NCBI GenBank assembly: GCA_025766275.1 | Contig: JAFKAC010000020.1 | Location: forward strand, 186,001-250,000 | Reading direction: 5' to 3' | Source: Lactarius indigo | Lineage: Eukaryota > Basidiomycota > Agaricomycetes > Russulales > Russulaceae | DNA: 64,000 nucleotides | Part shown: piece after piece, positions 34,995 through 46,724 of the stretch | Numbering within the stretch: the stretch's first letter is position 1 | Layout of the letters: every line of letters starts with the position of its first letter | Made by a program: the position numbers and the translations under genes | The notes under the pieces: model-generated | Told to the model about the DNA's origin: nothing | The model's input: the letters and a program-made list of their open reading frames with translations, nothing else | Database searches by the model: none

Positions 34995-36113
34995 ATGACC
35001 AAGGTGATACCGCCCTTCCCCCCTCCGTAGCGAACAGCGCGTGCTCACCATTATCCGTCAGCCCGTTCTCTACACCTTCCCTCAATCCGTCTGGGCCGCT
35101 GCGCCACAGCTCGCTCTGTTAGTTCTTCGTTCTTTGTCCAACATCGGTCCGATTAGTTGACGCGTATATGTACCACCTAGCGCTGAGCTCGATGTTGACG
35201 CCGATCTCGAGACTGTCAACCTTGTCGAGGGTGCGAACTTCGACCCCGTGTTCCTAAAGCTTGTAAGTAGTAGGGGTTTGATCCGCCGCTTTCCCTCGCT
35301 CACAGGGGTCCACTCATTCAGAACCCCCATGGTACCTTGCCCACCCTTGCCCACGAAGGAAAATCGTTCGCCAGCACGGCTGCCGTGATCGATTATCTCG
35401 TGTCCATCTCGTCTAAAAAGGTTGCGCCTGCGACCTCCATCACGACTGTTGTGCATGAGGATAAGGTTGACCCCAACTTTGCCTTTGTGGCGTCGGTGAG
35501 ATTTTGCCCGCTACTATTCCCATAGGTTTCGCATTGACCACCCACTTCCTCAGCGAAACGACGAGGAACTCGAAAAAGTGAAGGGCAGTTTTGCCCCCAT
35601 CTTCACCTCGACACGTAGGTTTTTTTTTCCGTAGCACTCCGCTAGTGGGGACGGACACTGAGTTTTTTTTTTGCAGGCCTTGCAGGATTGAAGAAGCACG
35701 CTGCGACGCTCGAGGCGGAACCGCACAAAGACTTCCACGACAAGCAGATCGCCAAAATCTCCGGTCTCGACGCGCTCCTCAGCGGCAACGCGCCCGACGA
35801 GGCCAAGCAGGGCTTCTACTCGGCGTCCGCGGCGCTCTGGGACTCGATCAAGGTCTTCACCGTCGAGACGCTCCCCGCCGCCATCACCGTGGGCCCGTTC
35901 ATCGGCGGCGCCACTCCTGGCGTGGACGACTATCACGTCGGTGCGTGGATCGCGCGCATAGCGTTCTTGCTTGGAGCGCAGAAATCGGACGAGGGCGTCG
36001 CTGCGCTCGAGAAGGGGTTCGGTCCCGTCCCTGAGAAGGTTAAGGTTTATTGGTCCGCGTGGATCGCACGCGATAGCTGGGTGAAGGCCTACCCCGACAA
36101 GGCCCTTCACTAG
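34995..36113 (+). CDS. Glutathione S-transferase-like protein
   Basis: The start ATG at 34995 belongs to a 9-nt coding exon (MTK), followed by VLTIIRQPVLYTFPQSVWAA. Further short exons give the thioredoxin-fold N-terminal domain with AELDVDADLETVNLVEGANF and the cis-proline loop LNPHGTLPTL, then EGKSFASTAAVIDYLV, the usual glutathione gamma-glutamyl site region. The C-terminal helical domain spans the last exon (GLKKHAATLEAEPHK, DYHVGAWIARIAFLLGA). At least six introns of 40-90 nt are needed. The substrate is unknown. The fold is supported by motif order; a translation-factor eEF1B-gamma-like N-terminal domain is the main alternative, but no eEF1G C-terminal domain follows. Confidence 0.82.
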
Positions 36114-36326
36114 AGTCACACGCACGACACCTGTTCTGTAATCGATGGAAAATTCGTGCTAGAAATGTACAATACTACTGCTACTAGCGAGCATTTGTTT
36201 AGGGGTCGTCGATCTTGATATAGAGAAAATTCATTCATTAACGTAATCACGTGCATGTGAATCTCTTGGCTTGCCTCGTTATAATGGCAAGTCCGAGTGA
36301 CAAGAACTTGAACCTGAACCTGAACC

Positions 36327-39300
36327 ATGTCTAGTTTGGAAGATTTTTATCAAGAGTTGGATGCAAGGATGGCATTGCCAGACAACGAGAATTGGCACGA
36401 ATTCTCTTCTCGCAAGCAGAGAGCCAGTCATCGGTATGATAGTGTTTTCCCGACTCGATTTTAGCTCCAGGTCTCATCACGGAACAGAACCGCGGGGTCT
36501 ATTTCATTATCTCACGACGATGTTTCGGTTTCCCTTCCCGTGGCCACAATATCACCCCCCCTCTCTACCAACGAAATTGGATCCATGTATATGCGCCTCC
36601 TAATGCCGATCAGAATTCCTTCTCATTAATTTTCTCGTCCCATCGATCTATCCATTACAGGACATCTAAGCGCAAAGCATCGTCACCACCGCCCCCTCAA
36701 GGATTTCTAGAATCAGATGAGGGGGAAGTCCTCCCCCTATCTCTGAAGAAAAGGGGGAAGCACAAAACAACCTCCTCAGCGCTAGCACCTTCTGAGAAAG
36801 TAACGATCAGTTCTAAAGTCTTGACTGCCCCCGCTCCTATCCAAGGCATGCCATCTGTCATAGAGGATTCCACCGACTTAGCTGGTCCCTCCACCACTGC
36901 AAAGCGCGACTCAGATGTGCCCTCCTTCGAAGACACGAGCGCCGTTACCGTCGCCTCCGGTAATATGGCCAGAACAGGCACCGGTGCCCATTCTGGTACT
37001 TCCATTGGCAAGCGGCCGAAGGCGTCGGCTATCACGCTGATGGCGAAGCAGCAGTCCGCCGCCGCCGCCGCCGCTCCGGGTGGGAAGAAGGGGAAGAAGA
37101 CAAAAGACAAACCTGAACTGGTGACGCCTGCCGAGTTCGCGAGGCGGTTACGGCAGGCCGCCATCACGGTTCCTTCCGAGACTGAGACTGAGACTGGTGG
37201 TAACAGCCACAACAAGGCACGTCGTCAGCAGGCCCCCAGCCAATACCTCAAAGACTACGTCATCTTCTATGCGGGGGGCGATCTCACCTACGCGTCTGCG
37301 AGGACGCGAGGTTGCATGAGTTATGTGCGTCGCATCGTGCTTCTCTTCGCCGTCTTCTTTCTCCGTAATTGAACAATTGGCGCACGCGTATAGATACACA
37401 GGCATGGTGGGACCGTGCTTCCCATTTTTGACCCCGTGACGGCAACGCACGTCGTCACCGAAACGAGCCAGAAGATGACCCTGCGTGCGCTCGGACTTAA
37501 GAGTCTCTCCGAAATCCCCCTCGAAATACCGACGGTCAAATGGAGCTGGGTGATCTCAGGAAAGCCCGTACCCGGGGAGAAGGACAGACGACAGATGGAC
37601 TATGAGTTCATGCACGCGGCGTTCCCGAGCCGCATGGATGCGGGCCGCTCGTTTGCTGAAAGCAGCAAGAGCAGAGGGAAGCGGAAGGCGGGCGATGACG
37701 CAGATCAAGCCATCGCCCGACAAGAGCTGGACGAGGCTGCGTATGTTACATTTTTTTCTGTGGCGCATTGTATAGTATACTCATTTGGATGACGATCAAG
37801 TGCGCGGGCTGGGTCTCCGTCGTCACGCGCGTCTTCGCGCAGCATCGGGGAAGAGCCGCAGGACCTGCCTCAAGAGGGGCATAGAGGAAGAGACGCCGTG
37901 TCGAATTTATCTGAGAGAAAGCAGGTCGCAGGGCACAGTCGTCGCCAATCCCGTTCGCCGTCGAATGAGGGCAAGACACGAAAAAAGCTGAAAGTCGGTG
38001 CTCGTCGTATTCACTTGGGAAATCTAGACTCATGGCCGTATTGGAAGGGGTTCATCTGTGACGATCCTGCCGCGACGGCGGTGGCCAATGCTGCATCTTG
38101 CGTCAATCAGGATATCGTTGACAAAGTGGGTGTTTCGTTTCGCTTCATTTAGCGTGACCGAGTCCGGAAAATGCTACTCGTAGCTCAGCGAGCTTGCGGA
38201 CCTCCATCGCGCAAAGCCCACACAAGACGACAAGTGGCGAGTCTTCAGCTACACCAAAGGTCTGTCACTGATAGCGCTTCTGCGCGACTCTTGCTAAAAC
38301 CTCGCTTCTGTGTAGCGATTGCAGCGCTGCGTAAGTGCAAAGAGCGCATAAGCTCGCTGGAGCAGGCTCGATCACTGAACGGAGTCGGGGATAAAACCGC
38401 ACAGAAGGTGACGAAAGCGGCGTGTCTCCGTATGGCTCGTAGTGTGTGCTCAGCTGTGTACTCTAAATTCAGATCATGGAGATCATCGAAACGGGTGCTT
38501 TGCGGCGCGTCGATGCCGAAAGGACGGAAGATGTCGCGGTGGTTCAGCTCTTTCAAGGGATTTATGGTGTCGGTAGGCTTATTTTACTAGATCTCGTGTC
38601 TGCCATCTTCATTGCGTGCATCTGCCCTCCAAGGACAATCGATCGCATACGCTTGGTATTTTGCCGGCTGCCGCACTCTCGACGATATCAGGGAAAGAAA
38701 GGGGGGCATCAAGCTGACCAGCATCCAAGAATTAGGATTGAAGTATTACGACGGTGCACTCCCTTTCTCGTACGCAGGACGTGATGGCGGTGTTCTGATC
38801 TCTGATATCACAGATATCAACACGAGGATGACCCGAGAAGAAGCCAGGGAGATATTTGAAGAAATCAGGTCTATCGGTAAGTCGTCCCGCTGCTTTAGTG
38901 CTAGAATCTATGTGACGCGTCCCCCAGCTCTTTGTCTGGACCCCAAACTGTTCGTAGAGATCATGGGCAGCTACCGCAGGTCCGTCGTGTGTGGCCTCGA
39001 TGTGTCAGGACGCATGTTTACACGTTATTAAAGGGGAAAGTCGACGTGTGGTGACATCGATATCATGGTTACGCGTCCCCCAGACGGTGGAAAGACGCAC
39101 GCCGGTACGCATTATCACACCTGGTGGACGGAACCTAAGTATCACCTTATTTCTCCCATTTCAGGAATTCTTCCGAAGTTGTTGTCTGCATTGCGTTCCG
39201 CGGGTATCATCACCGAAGACCTCCTCTCACTGGCTCCAGACGCCACTGATAGTCTAGAGGTCACGTATCGTGGGCTTTGCGTTCGCCCTACCAAGCCGGG

Positions 39301-41272
39301 CCAAGAAGCCCCGAGTCGGTCTCAGATCCGACGCCGGATAGGTGGGCGCACCACTCCTATGTTAGTCATTGCAATAGGTTTGATTCACAACCTCCTATCT
39401 GTTTCGGTGTAGACATCCTCGCCATTCCTTGGGAGAGTCGCGGCGCCGCTTTGATATATTTCACGGTACGTTTCTTCGGGGGCATGTTCCCGGGGTTACT
39501 CTGTTCACGCGACTCCGCTGACTATAGGGCGATGACATCGTAAGCACTTGCTGATTTTGTTTGGCTTTCTAAACACTGAAAGCGCGCACGTGATAGTTCA
39601 ATCGATCTTTGCGCCTGAAAGCGAACAAAATGGGATATTCGCTCAATCAGCGGGGCCTATTCGAAGGGGTCGTGCGATCTGTTGAGGATCGGGCCATCAA
39701 GACGAATGCAGGTGAGCTCTCGAACACTTTTCATTCTGAGTTTTCTTTTCGTTCTCCGCTCCCACATCTTCTTCTCTTGCCTTTGGGAGAGAGCTTGCGC
39801 GAGGTGCTCTCACCTACATTTGGCCTGCTGATCCGTTGCACCACTGGTGGCTGCACTGCTAAAAACTGATGGCGATGTCAATGTCAAATATCCCCTGGTG
39901 GTGCTGTGTGATCGAGTGGAGACGGGTTCCAGGCTCTCAGCACCCACAAGCTAACGGGCGCTAATGACCACTTCTGGGCGGGTTTCAAATATCTCGTTGC
40001 TACGCGCGATCAATTCGCTTGTCCGCTTCTTGGCCAAATTTATGCTGCCCAGCGAGTGGTTAAGTTTTTACCGTCCGCAAGTTCCTTGTTTTGTGTTCCC
40101 GATGAACGGGATACTTGTGAAACGAGTGGAGTCATCAACGTCTACTAAGCGCTCAAGGAAACTTTACCTCCCTTGGGTACTTGGCTTCCTCACAGCCAGA
40201 GCATTGTTCAGCGTCCCACGCTGCCCGATCTTATCAGATCACGTCACTTCTGTCGGCAGACGGTTGCACCTCATGCGTCGGATATGTGGGGCTCCCACAC
40301 CGGCGCGTTGGCGACAGACGGTGGCGAAGCGGGCTCCATTCACCTCGAGGGAAACCGAGAGCTTCTTTCTCTTTGGTGGTGATCACAAAAGCGTGCTGTT
40401 TTCCAATCACTTGTCTGTTTTATCTCCACATGACCCGATTATAGATGGAAATAGTTATATGAGTGGAGAGGGAAGGCCCGCGTGCGCACCCACTCTTCAC
40501 TTGCGGCTTTGGCCTGGTACCCGCCGACAACACGGTTTATGTTCCCCTTTCCTGGTTGTTACACCTAGCAAAACAGATGACGGGGGCCGACTGGAAAAGG
40601 TCCCGTTGCTTTGACTGGTCTACTTTTGGTTGCGCCGAGCCAGATCTGGGGGTTGGGGGTGGGGCTGGCAAGGAGCGAACTTACGTTTCTGTGGCGTCCG
40701 CCCGAGTGTACGGGTCCAGACGGCTTTTTCCGCACGCAGCGGGTTCCGGCCGCCCAGTCTTCGCTTTTTCTTTTCTATTGCCTTCTTTCTTCCCGTACCT
40801 TGACTGCGATCAGAACCGGGTATCGCTACGCGCTTACTCGGACAGGGACCGCTTTCCCCCCTTTTTGTTTTCCATTTTTCGTTTCCATTTTCCAGTACGG
40901 TTGCTTTCTCTCGATGGACCACTGACATTTTGGTTTTTCGACAGGGAACGTGATTGCGTCAGAAACGGAGGAGGAGATTTTTCGGATTTTGGGTACGTCT
41001 TAATCATCAAAAAAAAAAAAATAGTTGCAAAGATTGGGCAAGGGGTGCCAATAGTTCCTGTAGTGGGGCCCGGGCGCCTGCGACTGGGAAACAGGCGGCG
41101 ATTGCTTGTTTTGTGTGTTTATTGGGTTGTATATATGGCTGACGTTGCTTCTCTCCCTTCACTGGGTTCCATATTACAGGTGTTCCGTGGGTGGAGGCAC
41201 ACGAGCGCGCGGTTCGGGGATGAAAAAGGGCCCACTCTGAAGGGAAGGGGGAATCCCTGGCGAAAAGGGTAA
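36327..41272 (+). CDS. POL4: Family X DNA polymerase with BRCT domain (Pol lambda / Pol4 type)
   Basis: Fills gaps in base-excision repair and non-homologous end joining in the nucleus. Exon 1 (36327-36433) encodes MSSLEDFYQELDARM. A low-complexity Ser/Thr/Pro/Lys region follows, then a BRCT domain (DYVIFYAGGDLTYASARTRG, THVVTETSQKMTLRALGL). The 8-kDa domain has AIAALRKCKERISSLEQA and the helix-hairpin-helix LNGVGDKTAQK; the fingers include LFQGIYGVGQSIAYAWYFAG. The palm has GSYRRGKSTCGDIDIMVTRP (first two Asp) and RRRIDILAIPW (third Asp). The thumb has FNRSLRLKANKMGYSLNQRG and EEEIFRILGVPWVEAHERA. A 12-nt exon (39528-39539, GDDI) is needed between YFT and FNR. The intron 39712-40944 is 1233 nt, unlike all others here. 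All catalytic residues are present. Confidence 0.95.
39712..40944 (+). other. 1233-nt intron inside the DNA polymerase gene
   Basis: GTGAGC at 39712 and TTTTCGACAG at 40935-40944 join NAG to NVIASETEEE in frame. The intron contains an open frame (39964-40614, 216 codons from a true ATG) with no domain I recognise. No terminal inverted repeat or target duplication was found, so what enlarged the intron is unclear. Confidence 0.8.
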
Positions 41273-41721
41273 AGCTAAAGGGACGCCCTGTTTGGAAACG
41301 GTTACCATTGTTGTTACTGTTGTTGTCGTATTGACGGATTCGCGGGAGTCCCGTAAGTATGACCCAAGAACGGAACGGGTAGGTGGGGAAACCGGAAAAG
41401 CGATGCTAATCGGATTGTTATCGCCAAATGAGAAAGAGGTTTGGAAGCGAGGAATGAAGAGGGCTCGCCAGACGGTCGGGGTGTCTCATGTGTTTGATGA
41501 GATCCCAGAGCGGAAGTAAATCGGCGGTATGACTGGGACCGGCGCTCCGGCTGTGTGGGAGCGAGGGCGGGCACGTGCTGTGCCGAGCCGGAATTGTGGA
41601 TGGATGTGGCCGTGTCCGTGTCCGTGGAATTGATAATTCACTGATACTTAAGCCCACGCCCGAGACCCGAAGTTAGGTCCCTTCCCCCTCCCCCGTCCCC
41701 ATCCTCATCGTCCCTTCAGCC
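41273..41721. promoter_or_regulatory. Promoter region of the velvet gene
   Basis: 449 bp between the polymerase stop and the velvet ATG. It contains a GTT-rich repeat (41300-41330) and ends in a C/T-rich tract typical of fungal core promoters. No gene is supported. Confidence 0.45.
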
Positions 41722-44719
41722 ATGGACGGTTCCCGTGAGTACGAGCTCAGTGTCAGACAGCAGCCCAAGCAAGCCAGGATGTGCGGTGTCGGAGGTATGT
41801 CCTTCCCTCTCTCTTTCCTCCTTTCAAAGACACTTACTCATCCAACCACAGCCGATCGTCGTCCAATCGACCCACCTCCCATCGTCCAGCTGCGTGTACT
41901 GGACAAAGCTAGAAAAAACCTTCCATCGCCTTCCCCGTCGCCACCACCCCAGCAGCATCACCAACAGCCATCGCACCCCCACGCACACACCCACGACTCT
42001 GCTGGTCCTCTGGACGCCTCCATGCTTACCCCAGCAGGCTTTGGCGCGGGCCCGTTCCTCCAGAACCCGTATTACTTTATGTTTGCCAGCCTTGCCAAGC
42101 CAGACGACGATACGGAGTTGCATTGGATGAAGGTGCGTTCCCGTGCTTCTTTCGCCACTCACTCTTTCACATTCGAAAATGCGCGTTCCTTCTCGTCTTC
42201 TTGCTTATCTAGGACGGAAAGACGCGTTGCACGACCGGATCTGTGGTGTCGTCCCTGTATCACCTCAAGGACTCGGAGAATGACAACCGAGACGCTGGGT
42301 TCTTCGTTTTTCCGGATCTTAGCGTTCGACAGGAGGGCTCCTACCGTCTCAAGCTTTCCCTTTTCGAAGTTGTAGGGTGTGTTTTCTATTTTATTTTTTC
42401 ATTTATCAATCGTCTTCTGTCTCTTGCTCTCTCTTCACACCCATCCCCTCCCCCGCTCCCTATCTTGCGCGCTTCAAGTCCCATTTCACACCACGTCACA
42501 ACCTATTTCTTCCCCCTCCAGGCGCTGTTCTGTCCCTCTTGTGCAGTTTCGTTCTTGTCTCGTCCGCTCTAGTCGCGGCTTTTTGTCCATTAGCGCGTCG
42601 CGTGTCCTTCATTCCGTTCCTCTCTCCGGCGGCTTATGACAGCAGTGGGCTAATCACGTTTCCAGATCAAATGTTTATCATTGCAAGTCAATCTTCTCAA
42701 GTCCTTTCTATGTGTACACCGCAAAGAAATTTCCGGGGATGGAAGGTTCGCCTCCCTTTCCATTACTTCTAATCGGCCATGCAGCTTATGCGTTGCTTTC
42801 TATCATAAGAGTCCACCGCGCTCTCGTGTTCTCTTGCTGACCAAGGCATCAAGATACGAATCCGCAAGGACATTCGACAGAGAAAACCTCGTACCTCGAA
42901 CTTTCCAATTACGAACGGCCAGCCCTTGGGACCCGGCATACCCATCAACGAAGATGAGAGCGATCGTGAAAGTGAAGTGCGGCACGATGATCACAATGAC
43001 ACGACCAACAATCACAACTCGCTTGCCAATATCACCAGCAAGCCCCCGAGCAACAGCCGCAAGCGACCTGAGCGTGAAGTAGAGAAGGAACGTGATCGTG
43101 ATACGAAGCGTCCGCGGGTCGATGGCGATGAGGCTGAACCTGCTCCCAACCCTCCTCCAAGTACTGGGGAATGGGGAATCGATCCAGCGCTGGCGCCCGG
43201 GGGTCCGTCTAGCTCTTATGAGCATCCTCGCTCTACTACGACCAGCGTCCCTCCACCGCCACCACCTGCCCCGGGCTATCCCCTGCCCCCTCCAGCTCAA
43301 CATCCCACGTACGAACAACCACCTCCGCCACCTCAGCATCACGCTCCGCAACCCACTCATCACCCCACGCATCCTCCGCAACATCCAACCCCTCATCACT
43401 ACTCGGCACCTCCGCCCCAATCGGTGCACCCTGCCCATCATCCTTCACACCCACCTCCGCCTCCACCTTATCATCCGCAGTATGCGTCATCTTGGCCTCA
43501 GCATCAGCACCCACCCCCACCCCAGCATCAATACGACCATTATCAACCGCACTACTCCCATCAGTATCCGCCGCCTCCTCGGTATGCTTCTACTGGATAC
43601 GATCCGTATCCACCTCCCCCTCCGCAGCAGCAGAGTGTTCCTGCGTACGCGCCCGGCGCCACTGGTTATTATCCGCAGTACGGTCGGCCCGGAGAATATG
43701 GCCAGTATGCACCTCCACCTCCACCGCCTGGGCCCGAGGCCCAGAACTCAGCAGGCGGCAGGAATCCGCCGGCATACGGGCAGTACCAACCTCCTCCCCC
43801 TCAACAGCCTCCTCCCCCACCAGCGACATCCTCGCCGGGGAATACGTCCCGCACACCATCGTATCAGTACCCGCCACAGCCACCTCCCCCGGCGAATGGC
43901 GAGAACAACTACCCGCCGCCGCCTCCACCTCCGTCAACGACTAGTAGTGCCAATGGGCGTGCAAGCACAGGTCCCACTGCGCCCGCACCACCGCCTGGAC
44001 CAGGTGCTGCGAGTGTATATTATCAGAATAATACACCTGCTCCTCGTGGATATGGGACGCCGCCGCCGCCTCCACCAAATGCATATCCGCCTTACCACCA
44101 ACAGCATCCTCCTCCGCCGCCGCCGGCCCATCACGCATCACCGCCTGGACATTACCCGCCGTATCAGCACGCGCCACCCCCGCCCCCGCCGCACCAGCAC
44201 TGGGGGAGCACGCCAAGCTATGCGCCGGCGCCAGCCCCAGCGCCGGGAGTGTACCAAGGACAAGGCCAGAGCCAGAACGGCGGATGGGAGAGCGGAGCGG
44301 CAACTTCGGGACACAGCAGTGTTCCGGCGTCTTCGCGGGAAAACGGCCCTGTGGCCACACCGACGGCACCACCACCACCACCACCAGCAGTAGGTGGTGG
44401 TGGTGCCACGAGCACGGGCCCCAGCAGTACTGTCGGGAACGTCGGGCCGGGACTGCAGTTGGCGCCGCTGCGATCGTCGCGCGATGATCGTCCTGAGCGG
44501 GAGCGAGACACGCGAGCGGAGCTGAAAGATGATCGGGAGCGGAGGAAGCAGGACCCCCGGGAATCGTGGGGCCATGGACATGATCATGCTCATAGCCATG
44601 GACACGGGCACCATGGTGGAGGCGCGCCGCCGAGTTCTCTTGGGACTGCGAGTGGGCGCGATCGCACGCGAAAGAGGTTGAGCATCGGGAGCATACTCAC
44701 TCATGCTGAGGATCAATAG
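41722..44719 (+). CDS. Velvet-domain regulator (VosA/VelB type) with a very long Pro/His-rich tail
   Basis: Velvet proteins are fungal DNA-binding regulators, with a fold like NF-kappaB, that link light, development and secondary metabolism. Exons 41722-41794, 41852-42132, 42213-42376, 42666-42745 and 42810-44719 give 835 residues. The velvet domain is complete: [104 protein letters not shown] and [14 protein letters not shown] roughly 40-residue Pro/His/Gln-rich insertion interrupts it. After a basic stretch (KRPRVDG, a likely nuclear signal) come about 450 residues dominated by Pro, His, Tyr, Gln and Gly, then a charged end closing in [12 protein letters not shown]. The tail is probably disordered. 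The core fits VosA best, so I leave the symbol open. Confidence 0.95.
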
Positions 44720-46656
44720 GAGCCTTGTGAAATTCTAACAAAGGAGGAAGAAAGAAAAGCTCAAAGACGTCTCTCACCCTTGTTTCTCATTCTCTGGTCG
44801 TGTTTTTTTTTTTTTTACGTGTTTATTCTGTGCCGCTTCCACTACTCACTCAAACAAACTTTTTACTTTTGCGGAAGCTGGACTACCACCAAATCCCCCC
44901 CTCTCTCTCTTTCTTGATGCTTTTTCTTTTCGCTCCTCTGAACCTCACTTCTCACTTTGACATGCAGAAACTTACTTGAATGTAGCACCTCATCCGTTCC
45001 GGCTCCCAACGAAGCGAGTTTTGCTAGTTGAATTCTGTCGTTGGTAGTCATTTGAAATGTATCATGTCGAAAAAATTCCCTTTTCATCACAATCAGCCCC
45101 CTCGCTAAAAACGAATTCGTAGGCTTCTGTGATTTATGATTTCAGTTACCTTCTTCCCCCTTGTGGCCTCGGGAAAAACTGCTGAAACGAGACAAACGTG
45201 CGTGCGTTCCCTTTGCCATGTCCCAAACCCAAATGGAGCGTGAAAGAGTAGCATCAATCATCAATCACACTAGAGGCCGCTTCGGAGTGCAACCACGCGC
45301 GCAAGTGACGCATCCTGCTGGTGGATAAACGCGTCTTGTCCTCCCGCGTCCTGTCCTGTCGCCCTGAAGGGAAGCACCATCGTTGTCCAGCCAACACTAA
45401 ACTGAACGCATCTTGGTTTGTGAACGCGGTGGTGCGCGGGGTTCGTGCTCTATTCTTTTTTTTGGGGCTATTATACAGCACTGAGGTAGAGTCGCGCTTC
45501 CGATGCGCCTGGATCAAAATTTCGATATTCCAAATTCCAAAAAATGTCAGCGTGTAAGCGAATTTTTAGAGTTCAAGTTAAAGAGTTAGTAGTAAAACTC
45601 TAGCTAGCTACCAGGAATGACTTGGACTTTGTCCTCACCTATATCCGAGTCGGAAGGTACCAGTACTCTTTTTGCCGCAGCGTCTTTTTTTTTTTTTTTC
45701 ACAGGTAAAAACTGTCCGTTTCGTTTCGAGTGTCTTCGCGTCCTGCTTCTTCTACCGTCGTTTGCAGAAAGGGGGGCTGGCTGCCCCCCGGCTGATCTCG
45801 CAGTATCGGGATTGGCCTGCTCCTGGGGGTCTGTTGACTGCTCGCGGCTGCTTCGCTAGCGGGTGTGGATGGGCTATTAGGTCAAAACGAAGTTGTCGCG
45901 ATGCTACTGACAAACCTACTGAATGCGATAGACTGATTCCATGCTTGTCAAGGTGCCGTATCAGCAAGACTAGGCTGTTGGCTTTTCGATTACACTTGTC
46001 TGAGGCTGGTTTCTCAGAGACTCTCTAGGAACCCACAGCCTTTAAAAGAACGTGCGTGCGTGCGTGCCAAGAAGTCCACCATAGACCCTGCGGGATCTCT
46101 TTGATTCAGATCTTGAATATATTTCTGAAGTGCAATGCCCCGGAATATGCTGGGGACAGTGCGGTACTTTCCGGACAGCGGGGCTCCCCAAAACTATAAC
46201 CTTACTGTAGCTAGGGTCCACATGCGCTGCCGACGCACCTCGAAGGAGGCGTGGCAGTCTTTGTGCGTTTACCCCCGACCCTGAGGAGCTGATCGCGCTG
46301 TTCACGAAAGATACAGTAGAGAAGGCCCCTCCAACGAGCGGACCCCATGGACTTGTTTTTTTTTTTTTTTTAAATCGCGGCTAATCTTCCTTCTGAGTTG
46401 GGATTTGGGGAGTGCCTGTGGCAATCATGAGGGGGCATGGAATGATGAGACTCTGGCTGGCCTACTTCACGTACTCGTAAGGGGGGGCGCTCGCAAAGTC
46501 TCATTCCCACTCGCCCGCTGTTTTTTTTTTTTATCGAAGCCTTGTGTTGTCCGCCAGGGCTGCGAAGGATATCGGAACCTACCTACTCGACCATTTTCGG
46601 AGAGGACGCCGCTATTGAACGTATCACACGTTTGACCCATCGGCGCGCCGTTATCG
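44720..46656. other. Gene-poor tract, left part
   Basis: The 3' flank of the velvet gene, then DNA with no defensible gene. It holds T-tracts at about 44803-44816, 45685-45699, 46356-46371 and 46521-46532, and a short TGCG repeat near 46052-46066. Confidence 0.5.
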
Positions 46657-46724
46657 TCCGCAGAGTCAGGAAGTGGGACAGGAAGGGTAATTACCCTTCT
46701 TGTCCAACTTCCTGGCTCTACGGA
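46657..46724. repeat. 68-nt near-perfect palindrome without spacer
   Basis: Arms 46657-46690 and 46691-46724 are reverse complements with four differences in 34 positions; the centre is GGAAGGGTAATTACCCTTCT. Two of the differences would form G-U pairs if the plus strand is transcribed and two would be mismatches, so an RNA would fold into a long hairpin. There is no coding content. Confidence 0.9.

Noticed and set aside
39964..40614. 216-codon open frame inside the long polymerase intron as an independent gene.
   Set aside because: No recognisable domain and unusual composition; kept only as part of the intron observation.
43092..44393. Long overlapping open frames (433 codons plus strand, others minus) in the velvet tail.
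   Set aside because: They are by-products of repetitive CCx/CAx codons; the velvet frame continues from clear domain exons.
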